A stretch of 64,000 bases of DNA from Stromatinia cepivora (lineage: Eukaryota > Ascomycota > Leotiomycetes > Helotiales > Sclerotiniaceae), in contig RCTD01000001.1 of assembly GCA_014898415.1 (NCBI GenBank), positions 496,001-560,000 on the forward strand. The letters are read 5' to 3'. Both the position numbers and the translations under genes were made by a program. Below the pieces are notes generated by a model. The model worked only from the letters and a program-made list of their open reading frames with translations. It was not told where the DNA came from and did not search any database. This document shows positions 12,389 through 24,373 of this stretch, one piece after another. Numbering within the stretch: the first letter of the stretch is position 1; the number at the start of each line of letters is the position of its first letter.

Positions 12389-12714
12389 GAATTAGAAGAG
12401 CAATACATAGGAAGGGCTTACTGTGGAAGCTAGACAGAAGACGCAAGTCTTTGATTAGAAGGTAGAAGAATATTACGGCTTACATCATCTCTCTCTTTCC
12501 TGTCTTTCCTCGGAGATCAACCCCTAGGGTCCGTAAGGTTTCTCCCGACCGACACTTTCTTTACTGATCTCTCGGAGATGTTCCTTCGGAGATCTGTAAA
12601 AAAAAACCCATCTTCATTGTATGAGGTTCCATTCTTGATGATTAAGTTCTCATCCCTAAATTCTCATGGGTTCTCACCCAATCAACAATCCGCGTTATTA
12701 CAGGGGCTGACCCC
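12389..12714. other. intergenic spacer
   Basis: 3' region of the glycerol-3-phosphate dehydrogenase gene up to the inverted-repeat element. It has a repeated CGGAGAT motif (around 12510, 12572 and 12587) but no gene. Confidence 0.4.
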
Positions 12715-13279
12715 GCGGTAGTACCGCGCGATTTAACGAACGGACACTGACACATCGGATTTTATCGGAAAATCGGAATGTTTTAAATAAATCCTTATAA
12801 TCAATTTAATTTTTATTTTTATTTTTTTAATATTAAAAAAAGTTGTAATCTTATTGAACAGATGATAATCTACAAATTTTTATGAATTTCAAACAGTTTA
12901 ATTTCAAAAGATAATTTAATTAAATGATTGAATTTTGAATTAAAATTTCGAAGATTTTGATGTTCTTCGATATTTAGTATTGTGGTCTAAGCTTTGATGT
13001 TAATGGCAGAATCTTGGCGGTCAAAATCTATTCGATCTGATTGGAAATACTATCAATGCATAGACCACACTTTAGGAACATCGATATTAATTTTATCTTA
13101 ATTTCAATATATTATTTAATATTAAAAAAATGTTATTATTTTGAAGAATATATTAAAAACTTTTAGAATATACACATTTTTTAAGGTTTAAATATAGTAC
13201 TAGGGTTCAATTGAATGATTCGATGATTGATTTTCTGATAAAATCCGATGTGTCTGTTAAATCGCCCGGGTACTACCGC
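12715..13279. mobile_element. non-autonomous inverted-repeat element, about 565 bp
   Basis: Left arm 12715-12774 and right arm 13229-13279 are inverted copies: both start GCGGTAGTACC, continue with GCGATTTAAC, and share GACACATCGGATTTTATC before AGAAAATC or GGAAAATC. The left arm has about ten extra bases. The centre is AT-rich and holds a second, imperfect inverted repeat (about 12959-13004 versus 13030-13082, sharing GTGGTCTA), so the unit is nested. No transposase frame and no clear target duplication were found, so the superfamily is not assigned and outer ends may extend a few bases. Confidence 0.7.
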
Positions 13280-13496
13280 ATGGCTAAAACTTTTGTTGCG
13301 CAATGAATTATACTTTACAGTAAATTGCCCCGCTCGTACGGATCCGACAAATTCTCAAAGAAACAATCTCACCTCAGCATACTGAATATAACAAAATATC
13401 AATGGAAGAGAAACAATCTTTCAAAATATAAAAGAAACACATTTATCTCAATATGTCAGTAAGTTACCAAACAAACACACTTCTCGTTCATCCAAG

Positions 13497-14778
<1,282 letters not shown>

Positions 14779-15355
14779 AGGACGGATTAATGATATCAAG
14801 CAATTGGTTTATATAGAAATTGGAGCCATATAATGAGCATACATCCAGTAAGGAGTTGGGTTGGAAAAAAGCTTTCCTGAATAATTAGATCTTGGAAAGC
14901 AATGGAACATGATATTGAATTTGGGGTATAATTGACTAGAAATTGAAAGGCCAATGATGTTTTGCTTAATACCATTTGTCAGCAAGAAAGTGCCAAATCT
15001 CTATTCGATATTATGAAGATGTATATGATGACTGAGAAAATAGTCAAAGTATTAGAAATTTACCATATCCCATCATACCGTAGAAATAATATGTATTATG
15101 GACTTCAATATTCCCGGACATGACTTTAAATTTGAGATTTTGTAGCATCGATTTGTCCGAGAAATAATCGTGTAATGGATATCAGCCAATCAGAATCTGT
15201 TCAGTGGTAAGCCTGTGCCTAAGGCATAATTTAGCTTCTTTTTCGGATCGTTTTTGTCGCCGCACCTCGCAACTTCAATCTCGATTCCTATCACTCAATT
15301 GAGCTGTCGAATCCACCTTGCACTGAATCCAAGGTCAAGGCATATTTTGCTCAAT
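14779..15355. other. intergenic spacer
   Basis: Between DAHP synthase and cytochrome c1. It should include the 3' end of the first and the promoter of the second. Nothing else recognised. Confidence 0.4.
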
Positions 15356-16621
15356 ATGTTGGCTAGATCATGCCTGCGCTCGACGCGCTCGTTCGGGGGA
15401 GTACGGAATAATGCGATTAACACTACAAAGGTACATTTCCCCCCATCTCCGAAGTCAACAAACACACCACTTCGCTGTGGAGGACGGTGATGCCACATGG
15501 CGTTTCATTGTGGTGAACTGAAGGCTAATGTACATCTCACAGCGTGCCGCATCTACTTCCACCTCCACCGAAGCCGCTTCTCCACTCGGTATTAACATGG
15601 CTGCAGGTGCTGCTACCGCAGTGGCAGCCGGCTCCCTCGCCTGGTATTATCATCTTTACGGCCAGCCATTAAACGCCATGACCCCAGTTGAAGAAGGGTG
15701 AGTAGTGACATATCTATCCAAATCAAGTCGGACATTTGTGGTGTGGGGGGAACTTCGGCCATTATCAAATGAATGCTGGAAGACGAGCAGAATTTAAGTT
15801 GGAATACGATACTGATACGGCACCAGTCTCCATCCAACACAATACCCTTGGGTACACCAACAATACACAAAGACATTCGATCACCAAGCGTAAGAATCCC
15901 GTTCTGTGTCAAGAAGATTTACCCGTTTTAACGACATAATAGACTACGAAGAGGTTTCCAAGTTTACCAAGAAGTTTGTGCTTCGTGCCATTCTTTGAGC
16001 CGTATTCCATACAGAGCTTTGGTCGGTGTCACGCACACAGTCGATGAGGCAAAGGCTATGGCCGAAGAGAATGAATACGACAGCGAGCCAAACGATGAGG
16101 GTGAAATCGAAAAGCGACCTGGAAAACTCTCCGACTACCTCCCATCTCCATACAAGAACGATGAAGCCGCTCGTGCTGCAAATAACGGAGCATTGCCACC
16201 CGATCTTAGTTTGATGGTCAAGGCCAGACACGGCGGTGCCAACTATATTTTCAGTTTGTTGACTGGTTACCCAGATGAGGTTCCAGCAGGAGCCAAGGTC
16301 CCAGAGGGACTCAACTTCAACCCATATTTCCCAGGTACCGGTATTGCCATGGCTCGTGTTCTCTACAACGACCTCGTTGAATATGAAGATGGTACACCAG
16401 CATCAGCATCACAGATGGCTAAAGATGTCGTGGAATTCCTCAACTGGTCAGCCGAACCTGAAATGGATCAACGAAAGAAGATGGGTATGAAGGTGTTGGT
16501 TATTGGATCTATGCTTTTTGCATTGAGTATCTGGGTGAAGCGTTACAAGTGGTCCCCTATCAAGACAAGAAAGATCATGTACAACCCACCCGTTACTAAA
16601 AACGGTCCTAAACATCACTAG
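15356..16621 (+). CDS. CYT1: cytochrome c1 of respiratory complex III, 323 aa
   Basis: Mitochondrial inner-membrane heme subunit of the bc1 complex that passes electrons to cytochrome c. Exons 15356-15430, 15543-15697, 15827-15889, 15943-16621; phases join to 324 codons with stop. The first exon encodes an Arg-rich presequence ([20 protein letters not shown]), followed by an Ala-rich hydrophobic stretch ([20 protein letters not shown]), the usual bipartite import and sorting signal. Heme attachment CASCH is at residues 110-114 after GFQVYQEV. Downstream are KHGG-type [19 protein letters not shown], the [15 protein letters not shown] segment with the likely axial Met, and a C-terminal membrane anchor ([15 protein letters not shown]) followed by a basic matrix tail. 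Length is normal for the family. Confidence 0.97.
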
Positions 16622-17143
16622 ATTCTCAATTTCTTTTGTTAATGGGGGAGCGAAGGGCAGGAAATAAATGTGCTACTAGTTTTATCTTACTGCGAGAATT
16701 GTACAAAGGAGAAGTGTTAAACGAGGGTGGTAGATAAAAGCTTCACTTGGGAAGCGAACGCTCAAGAGTGGTAGCTAAATAGATGTGTCCCAATATCCAT
16801 TTGACCTTTGAAAACTTACAGAATCCTGCCATGATGGCTCGTAAAATTACAACTCCTGATATCAAATCATACGTATCTGCTGCCATCAGGTAATTGAAAT
16901 AGCTAGTGTTTTCAGTGGACCCCTCGAAAAAAACCTCGCTAAATAAAAAAAAAAGTTGCTACAAGTACCCCAGATTTTCGAGTCCTGTCGGGAACTTTTT
17001 TTTTTCTGTGGCCTTCCTCTTAATCCAAAAGCATTTGCGAGCATTTTCTCAATTTTTGGCCAAAAATTTTAACAAGTAACTTCTAGTTATTAATCTTGTT
17101 ATCAATCGGTCTATTAAAGCAATTACACGAAATCATCACAGAT
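16622..17143. other. intergenic spacer
   Basis: 3' region of cytochrome c1 and presumed promoter of the K/E-rich gene. A-rich and T-rich runs near 16930-17010; no gene seen. Confidence 0.4.
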
Positions 17144-18872
17144 ATGGCGAAACGAAGCAGTACTCAAGCAGCGGGGTCGCCAGCTGGAATGGAAAAGAAA
17201 GCCAGTGATGTGGAAATGACGAATGGCAAGGCTGGTGAAGGCGAAGAAGGAGAACTCCTTTCTTCTGCGAAAACTTCTCAAAATGAGGTATTTTTGGCAA
17301 CACCTTACGCCTACCATGATAGCGTTTTGGAAAATAGCTAAACTCTTTCATCAGAATGAAACTACTGCGCCAATCGATGGCGAGAAAGCTACCGGTAGCA
17401 TCAAACGCAAACGCGATTTCAAAGCCGAGCGCGAAGCTAAAAGACAAAGAAAGGAAGCAAAATTGGAACCCAAGAGAGCTGCTGCTGCGACCCGAGAAGC
17501 AGAAGAGGCAATTGCGAGAGAGAAGAAGGCTGCGGAAAAGGCAGAGGCAAAGAGAGTTAGGGAAGAAGAGATGAATGTATTGAAGGAGCAAAAGAGAGAA
17601 GAGAAGGCAAAGAAACATGAGGACAATTTGAGGCAACAGGCAGAGGATAAACAGAGAAGGGCGGATGAGAAGAAGAGGGATATGGAAGCGAAGAAGCGAG
17701 ATGCAGAGCAGAAGAGAAAGGATAGGGAGAGGATTCAGGCGTTGGAGAAGCAGGTTAGAGATTTGAAGAGAGGACATGGGAATGGAAATGGGAAAGGAAA
17801 AGGGGCGAGGAAGAGTTGGGATAAAAAGCCAAAGGGACCGAAGACCTCGGAATTCTTTGGAGAGGGGTTGAAGGCACAAGTCATTGGTTTGGAAGATGAG
17901 TTGAAGGAAGATGTTGTTGATTCGGGAGAAGAGGCAAAAGAGGAGAGCGGCAACAAAGTCAAGTCGAAACGCAGCTGGAAAGATCTTAAGAAGGGAAATG
18001 TAGCGCCTACGGGCCTGGAAGCAAAGATTGCTGCTGCGAGAGCATCCGTAGCTCAGGCTGAGGGTATTGTAGATGTTGACGTACCTATGGAGGATGCGAT
18101 CGAGCAAGATGATATCGAGGAACAAAATGAGCCTGAAGAGGAAGCTGAAGCGGCTGCCAGCGTGTCAGATGTTGTTTCGTATCCTGCCATTGAGCATCTA
18201 ATTGAAGTCAGCCCCGAACCCGCTGTCGAGTCCGAGGCTCCAGCGCAATCAGAGGATGAGGAAGCGAAGGTATCGGAAGAGGCCTCTGAAGAGAAGTTAG
18301 AAGAGGAGCAAGCCGACTTAGAAATTCCCGAAGAAGATCCCAAGGACCAAGAAGAGGAGGTGGTGTCGATTGATGAAGCCTCATCTGCTGATCAAGAAGA
18401 AGACAAAACGGAACAAGATACTCCTAAGGAGGATGCTGCTCCTGCAGTAGATACAGAAATGGAACTCGACGAACCCAAGGAGGAAGTGGAGACCGAAGCC
18501 AGTGCGAAGAAGCGTTCGCGAAAGAGAGTCAGGAACAATAACCGTTTGGAGGCTGAAGAAACACCAACAAAGCCTACAACACCTGCTTCATCCAAGAGCC
18601 AAAAGGTCAAGACACCAACAGCCACGCCTCTTACATCAAGGAGCCAAAATGTCAAGACACCATCAAAATCACCTGCACAGACAAAGGCAACGAATGCAAA
18701 GAACGGAAAGGCCCCAGTCAAAGCAACAAATGAGGCTCAGACTGTCTCTAAATCTCCAAAAGCCAAACGTGTCAGAGTACCGAAAGCTAGAGCTGCCGTT
18801 CTTGCCTCGGCACCTGGACTCGATTCTCCAGCTAGGAACACCAGAAGATCAGCAAAAGCCAACCACTCGTAG
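17144..18872 (+). CDS. K/E-rich coiled-coil protein of unknown function, 553 aa
   Basis: Exons 17144-17287 and 17355-18872, joined in phase across a 67-nt GT-AG intron with a CTAAAC branch-like site. Residues about 60-190 are an almost continuous Lys/Glu/Arg-rich stretch predicted to form a long charged helix or coiled coil. It is followed by a basic Gly/Lys segment (GNGNGKGKGARKSW), an acidic region (about 260-420) rich in Glu and Asp, and a basic Ser/Thr/Pro tail with repeated SxSxKxKTP units near 450-490 and AT-hook-like or NLS-like clusters (KKRSRKRVR, KAKRVRVPKARA). The composition suggests a nuclear or nucleolar protein, but no domain family is recognised. A long antisense open frame over its acidic part is a composition shadow. 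Only 65 nt separate its stop from the next start on the same strand. Confidence 0.75.
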
Positions 18873-18937
18873 AAGGGCCAGAGTCTACGAGTGGCAGTCG
18901 ACTTCTGGGTATTAGTTCGGGTCACCATAGCTGCGAC

Positions 18938-20197
18938 ATGGTTGAAGACACGGATGATGAGTCGGAAGGAAGAGATAAAACTCCTAGGACCGATGATGAT
19001 GATGATGATGTTCACGAATCCATCACTTGCGTATCTCAGTCAAATTCCAATTCTGATTTGCAAACACATTCGAATACGCTACAGTCGTTTGACAATATGG
19101 AACTACCTATCCTAAGAGAGATAGATGCCCTCAGTCTCGATATTGACGAGATTGGCTCCTCTGCGTTATCTGAGCTAAGCATAACCGATCACCCCTCTCT
19201 AGCCTCGGATAGTAGCGGGTTTGATACGATTGAAGTTGACGTTCCTAGTCTTCTCAGATCCGGAAAGAAACAAAGACCGCTTGCACATTCGCCTTACTTT
19301 ACTTCTCTAGCTCCCACTCCCTCCAAATCAAGGAGATCCATGGCATTACAAGTAGAAGCTTCTATCAAGAATTCATCTCCAAAGAAGGAATCTCCTAAGA
19401 AACGTCCCGCTGGCATAATTTCATGCATCCCTTTTCCACCCCTATCCGCACCTCACTTTGGACTCATTCAGGAGAAACTCGCCCATGACCCATTCCGCCT
19501 TCTCATAGCCGTCACATTTCTCAACCGCACTCATGGTAAACATGCCATACCAGTGTTCTACACTTTAATGGAACAATATCCTACCCCACAATCACTCATC
19601 GATGCCCCGAAAGAGGACATCGTTTCAGTAATTCGGCATCTCGGCTTACAAAATCAACGTGCAGCAACTTACCAAGCTTACGCTAAAACATTCTGTGAAA
19701 ACCCGCCCGTTAAATTTAAACGCTACGCAGTACACGATTACCCCACCAAAGGTCTCGGTCGTGACATCAAGAAAAGTGAAGTTCTCCCCGAGGAATCCGA
19801 AGACCCGCGTACAGCGTGGGAAATTGGACACATGACTCAAGGACCCTATGCACTAGACAGTTGGCGCATCTTTTGTCGCGACATCCTATTAGGCAAAGCA
19901 CAAGGATGGAATGGCGAAGGTAATCATGAAGAGGGGTTTCAACCGGAGTGGATGAGAGTTGTTCCAGAAGATAAAGAACTAAGGGCTTTCTTGAGGTGGA
20001 TGTGGTTAAAGGAGGGCTTTGAATGGGATCCGTTTACGGGGGAGAAAGAGGTTGCTGAGGAGGAATTGATGAGGGCTGCGATCGAAGGGAGGATTGCTTG
20101 GGATGATGGGGGTGGGATGAGAATTTTGGGTGTGGAGGCGGTAGGGGAGGTGAATGCTGTGAAAGTTAGTCAATGTTGTGATGTTGGATGTGGTTGA
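18938..20197 (+). CDS. MBD4-like HhH-GPD DNA glycosylase, 419 aa
   Basis: Base-excision-repair glycosylase of the fungal group related to the glycosylase domain of MBD4, which removes T or U mispaired with G, as arises from deamination of methylcytosine. The N-terminal 160 residues are disordered, acidic then Ser/Lys-rich. The catalytic domain begins at ISCIPFPPLSAPHFGLIQEKL and includes DPFRLLIAVTFLNRTHG, the helix-hairpin-helix-like DIVSVIRHLGLQNQRAATY, and HMTQGPYALDSWRIFCRD near residues 298-315; the Asp of LDSWR corresponds to the catalytic Asp. No methyl-CpG-binding domain is visible. Single exon as modelled. The frame is open for about 100 nt upstream of the chosen ATG, overlapping the previous gene's end, but contains no earlier Met. 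A role in coping with cytosine methylation or RIP is inference. Confidence 0.85.
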   Translation: MVEDTDDESEGRDKTPRTDDDDDDVHESITCVSQSNSNSDLQTHSNTLQSFDNMELPILREIDALSLDIDEIGSSALSELSITDHPSLASDSSGFDTIEVDVPSLLRSGKKQRPLAHSPYFTSLAPTPSKSRRSMALQVEASIKNSSPKKESPKKRPAGIISCIPFPPLSAPHFGLIQEKLAHDPFRLLIAVTFLNRTHGKHAIPVFYTLMEQYPTPQSLIDAPKEDIVSVIRHLGLQNQRAATYQAYAKTFCENPPVKFKRYAVHDYPTKGLGRDIKKSEVLPEESEDPRTAWEIGHMTQGPYALDSWRIFCRDILLGKAQGWNGEGNHEEGFQPEWMRVVPEDKELRAFLRWMWLKEGFEWDPFTGEKEVAEEELMRAAIEGRIAWDDGGGMRILGVEAVGEVNAVKVSQCCDVGCG

Positions 20198-21647
20198 TTG
20201 TCCTGGATAGTAGAGTTGATGTTGGTCACCTCAAGGGCTTTCTATCTCAGACTAAATTGTATATACCTCTGTAGATTCTGGTTCAATTTCTCTTTATTTT
20301 ATCTTCTGATAAGCATCGCATATGGGGTTTATTTAGGATACGAAAATATTCATACGGGAATATAAACGTACGTTTTCATCTAGATTTCTTTTCTGTGTCT
20401 ACCTCTAATACTTTGAAATCGATTTTTCACTAGGTGAGATTATGTATAGTTTATGATTTATATTTCTGGGAGTATATATATCTCCGCGGTATATATATAG
20501 TATCTGAAAATATCCTAGTGGATTTTATGGCTTTGATAACTTGATAGCCTGAATTACATGCATGTTAGGGATGGAGAAAGAAATGCATAAGGTTAATCGG
20601 TTTGATTTGGTGTTAGGTTGGTACAAGGCAGTATTTGCTGGATTGCTTGGTATGTTTTGTAGTACGCAGGGTAAGGTTTTTTTTTGGTATGATAGGTAGG
20701 GTAGGGAATAAGGAGTGGGGGAGGGGATAGAAATGCTGGTTTGCTAGTTCATTTGTAGGGTTTGGTTATATGTTGTACTTATCTGTCTTGTATTTTTAGT
20801 ACTTGTTTTGGGGATTTGAGGGCTCGAATACTCTAGGCTTTATAAGGTTAAACGAAGGGTAGATTATTCCTGAGACTGATATTGCTAGGTTACTTACTAC
20901 TCCTACTCTAGAGCAGATATATTAGGAAGCACTTGAGTGATATTGGTATTACTGTGGATATAAAGATAATGATACGAGTATGGTTTTCTCGCCTTACTGC
21001 TTAGAATTACCGGCTTCTGGTGGATTTAAGCTCCAAGGTAGTAGCAGTAGCGACTGCAGAAGGAGTTTCGATTCTTCTCACTGACTTTCATTAGGTAGCT
21101 TTCGCTTGATTTTTGCCTTTGGGTTTTGATCATAATTCTTTTATGTATTGTTGGATTCGGTGGGCGGTAGGCTGAACTGGGTTTTTGTAAGATCTTATTT
21201 CTAGTCTATGAGAGGAGTGTGCGGATTGAAGGTGCGTCTTTTGAGGTTACTGGAATAGAGAAAATAGGGCAAGTATTTGATTTGTTTGGGGTCGTGGGAA
21301 TGTTTGCAGAGAGCCTATTGGATGCATGGCAAATCTCGATTCTGTGAGCTTCGAGACTACGCGCAGTTAATTTGTAGCAGATATCCTTTCACTCCCCCCG
21401 GATAGCACCATCAGTAGTTGTCTCAAATTTCAGACGGTCAGCTTTGTTGTTGGGATAGAGAATATTTCACTGTACTAACAAAGGAAAATAGATTTCAACG
21501 GCGCTTTGATTCGGTTTCCTACTTCTTATTTCTTTTAATATGTAGAGAACCTGCAGAACTTTATCTTCAAGTATTGCGCATATTATACATACACACAACC
21601 CCACAAGCATTATTTGTGCTCGAGCAACTTCTTATACGAGAATCAAA
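20198..21647. other. long intergenic spacer
   Basis: About 1.45 kb with no convincing gene on either strand; T/G-rich stretches and short AT-dinucleotide runs (near 20475-20505). It probably contains the promoter of the next small gene. Confidence 0.4.
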
Positions 21648-22157
21648 ATGTTCAGAAAATCCCGTCGCGAAGAATACTCATCACCGGATGAACATCTAGA
21701 GGAACTCATCAAAGATCTAAAAGATGACATCCCCAACTTCCTCGAAGGCAGAAGCTTCACTCAGCATGAAATCGGTTTAATATATGATATGCATTCAGTA
21801 ATTCACGATCAAGAGAAGAGATGGATGGGAAGTGGTGGTGGTGGTTACAATGGTGGCTTAAACGGTGGTAAATTCGCACAAACAGCACCCCCTTCTCGTG
21901 GAGGCATCGCAGTCAAAATCATGTGCATTATAACGATTTTCCTATTGATGATTACTTGGTTGGCAATCGCGATGTTCGCAAGGATATTTCTGTCTTTATT
22001 GAACCACTGGGGTAACTTGAGTGTCTTGCCTGGCTCGATGTCTTGGTCTTCTCGTTGTCTGGGGAGAAATTGCCCGGGGAGCTCCTGGTGGCCCATCAGG
22101 GTGTTCCGGGAATCGGGCCAAATTCCTCTTCGCTTCAGTAAAAATGATGCTACCTAG
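21648..22157 (+). CDS. small single-pass membrane protein, 169 aa, unknown
   Basis: Uninterrupted frame with a charged N-terminus (KSRREEYSSPDEHLEELIKDL), a Gly-rich linker (GSGGGGYNGGLNGG) and one strong membrane segment near residues 90-115 (VKIMCIITIFLLMITWLAIA). The tail after the membrane segment is Ser/Gly/Pro/Arg-rich and less convincing; an intron or different 3' end is possible. No family recognised. The ATG follows an AATCAAA leader. Confidence 0.45.
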   Translation: MFRKSRREEYSSPDEHLEELIKDLKDDIPNFLEGRSFTQHEIGLIYDMHSVIHDQEKRWMGSGGGGYNGGLNGGKFAQTAPPSRGGIAVKIMCIITIFLLMITWLAIAMFARIFLSLLNHWGNLSVLPGSMSWSSRCLGRNCPGSSWWPIRVFRESGQIPLRFSKNDAT

Positions 22158-22460
22158 TTATAACAACGTTCTCACTGATGATTTAGCTGCGGTTGGCCAT
22201 GGTTGTGGGGATGAGATTGTTGGATTGCCCTGTAATAAGGAAAGATGGATGTAGATGGCGTGATTATTAAAAGTTCTTGTTCTTGGGGTTTCGATTGATT
22301 AGAGCGTTCTTTGTGTTAAGATTCTGGGCTCTTCTCGGCTGATTTCGCTTGCGGTTCTAGAATTGGTATGTGCCCCTTCGGCGTCTCTTTTACATTCGAC
22401 GAATCTATGTTTCCAAATGTGCTGAGTAAGTGGTGGCTGTAATCCTTTAGATTCTTCGCC
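22158..22460. other. intergenic spacer
   Basis: Short gap between two small predicted membrane proteins; nothing recognisable. Confidence 0.3.
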
Positions 22461-22955
22461 ATGGGGTACTGTGTTCTTTCATTGAATCACGATTATGCAA
22501 TTCTTGGATTTCGATTTCGATCTCGATACCCTTATTCTCGATCTACAAGTTCACCAGTAGACGCACCGGCATCATCGAACATACACCGATCTACAAAAAA
22601 CACATCGCTATTCCATCCTCCTCCTCCCTCATCTTCCTCACCTACCATAAGAGAAAAAATCCCCTGGGTCATCCGCCGCATCTTCGAACTACACCGTGAA
22701 CGCGATGATTTTGGGTCGGTTTGGATACTATACCTCATCGATAATTCGTCTCATAATAATTGTATTCAACACAAGACCGCTATGGAAATGGGAATAGGGT
22801 TGCAGAAATTAAAGGAAAAGGAGAAGGAGGTGGCTATGTGTTATCTTGCTTGGGGTTTCTTTTTGGGGTGTCTTGCTAGTTTCTTGTTTGGGTTTTGTAA
22901 TCGGGTTGCTCGGAAGTTTTTCGAATGTTTCACACTGTGGATGATTGCTAGGTAG
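22461..22955 (+). CDS. hypothetical membrane protein, 164 aa
   Basis: Open frame with a Ser/Pro-rich middle (HPPPPSSSSP), a charged helix (LQKLKEKEKEVA) and a C-terminal hydrophobic segment (MCYLAWGFFLGCLASFLFGF). No family recognised. Codon use looks plausible but there is no homology clue, and the N-terminal 30 residues are doubtful. Confidence 0.35.
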   Translation: MGYCVLSLNHDYAILGFRFRSRYPYSRSTSSPVDAPASSNIHRSTKNTSLFHPPPPSSSSPTIREKIPWVIRRIFELHRERDDFGSVWILYLIDNSSHNNCIQHKTAMEMGIGLQKLKEKEKEVAMCYLAWGFFLGCLASFLFGFCNRVARKFFECFTLWMIAR

Positions 22956-23411
22956 AATTTATCCCATTTGGCTGAGATCCATCAGGGAAGATAAATTTAC
23001 AAACATTTCTCATTTCTAAATCTCTATTTATAATTTCATCTTACTTTAGCTTTAGTGCAGTTAGCGCCCTTGTATCTTAGCTGTTCGAAAGTAGATTCTT
23101 GAAGTTTCGCTTAGACTAAAGAACTTGCCAGAAAAAATCCCAATGTGCCAGATGAAACCTTTCTTCTGGATATGTTCGAGCTTTTGGTAGATTATTCCAG
23201 TGATCGCTCTTAGAAACGTCACGAATTATCTAGAATGGAATATTATACAAGAACTTTCTCGACTTTCCAATCCAATCATGGGTAAAGGTATATAAAGCTA
23301 TACTTCGCCCTACCATCCCCATCTGAGCTCTACACAGAAAGTCTACAGCAAAAAATCACATCTAACACAGAAACTCCTACGAACTTCTCATAAAAAAAAA
23401 CCAACTCGACA
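22956..23411. other. spacer with promoter of the next small gene
   Basis: Contains the TATA-like element annotated at 23289 and an A/C-rich leader just before the ATG at 23412. No other gene seen. Confidence 0.4.
23289..23297 (+). promoter_or_regulatory. TATA box
   Basis: TATATAAAG lies 115 nt upstream of the ATG at 23412, followed by a C/A-rich leader with an A-run immediately before the start. This arrangement is typical of strongly expressed fungal genes. Confidence 0.55.
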
Positions 23412-23594
23412 ATGGGCGCCTTCTTCTCAATGTTTTCATCAGACACTCCACAAACCATCACATACGAAAGGTGCTATACTCCCGCTCAATCAGGATCCAC
23501 CACTCCATCCACTGCGAGATCTTGGTCTTCCGGATCAGCCACCCCGACCAATACTACTAGTAGTCCTCGAAGCCCTCCTTACTCCAGTAACTAA
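23412..23594 (+). CDS. small Ser/Thr-rich protein, 60 aa
   Basis: Short frame with a good promoter context (TATA box, CTCGACAATGG start). The product begins MGAFFSMFSSD and continues as Ser/Thr/Pro-rich low complexity with several TP sites. The MG start could allow N-myristoylation, but this is weak. No family recognised. Similar small, stress-type disordered proteins are common in filamentous fungi. Confidence 0.5.
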   Translation: MGAFFSMFSSDTPQTITYERCYTPAQSGSTTPSTARSWSSGSATPTNTTSSPRSPPYSSN

Positions 23595-24171
23595 ATCAAT
23601 TCGAGATAGTTCCCCGGGTGCGTCACTACTAATAACTCTCGTGAAGAGTCTGCTAACTCACGTCCTAGATTGATATTCACATGGATTTTGCGATATGGGT
23701 AGGGGAGACTGGTTTGGACTTTTCGGGGCTAGTCTTACACCATGTCTTACACGCATTTACGTTAGCGTTTCCCACGAGCACGATTTGTTCGTTTTCTATC
23801 AGATGTGTGGAATGTAATCATTTGGTTTGTGGCAAGTACGGGACGATAAATGACAATAATAGAAAGAAAGATGGTCATGACATTAGTGGGAGCACGGATG
23901 AACAAGCGAACAAGACAAGTGAATAGGAGATAGAAGCGTGTTGTGGGTGGTATTGTGGTCGAGGTTGAATACAAAGATTATTCTCGTCAAAACTTTTGCA
24001 CCACTTTGTGATCTTGTTCTGCTTAGTCTTCTCATTCATAGATACGAGGTAGATATGGTCCATAGTATCACGACCAACCAATTCCCCGCAGTAAACTAAA
24101 TCTTCGCTACTTTAGTCTGTACGACCATATACCATATACCATATACCATATACCATATACCGTATAAACTC
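23595..24171. repeat. spacer ending in a 7-bp tandem repeat
   Basis: No gene seen. At about 24127-24167 the unit TACCATA is repeated about six times in tandem, ending just before the inverted-repeat element at 24172. Confidence 0.6.
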
Positions 24172-24373
24172 GACAAACTGGCATTCTACTTAACCCGATT
24201 AGTCCAAAGTTGGGGAAGCTGAGCGATGCACATAATTAGAAGAAATAATAGAGTGGATAATTTTGCAAAATTATATTATCCATTTTTAGCTTATATCCAT
24301 CGACATTTCCGAGATTCGAATAGGAGCGAGAGAAACTAGAGATGAATCGGGTTAAGTAGAATGCCAGTTTGTC
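24172..24373. mobile_element. short MITE-like element with perfect 29-bp inverted ends
   Basis: Positions 24172-24200 and 24345-24373 are exact reverse complements over 29 bp (ends GACAAACTGGCATTC). The 144-bp centre is AT-rich and contains another palindrome (GGATAATTTTGCAAAATTA near 24255). A TA dinucleotide occurs 7 bp outside each end, so a Tc1/mariner-type TA duplication with slightly longer, diverged ends is possible; no longer direct repeat was found. It has no coding capacity. Confidence 0.65.

Noticed and set aside
12701..13290. hAT assignment for the nested element because CAGGGG occurs at its left side
   Set aside because: The right side has no matching CCCCTG end and no 8-bp direct repeat is seen.
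17136..18125. A 329-codon minus-strand frame rich in Leu, Phe and Ser
   Set aside because: It is the exact antisense of the K/E-rich gene, whose GAG/AAG codons read as CTC/CTT on the other strand; no start context or domain.
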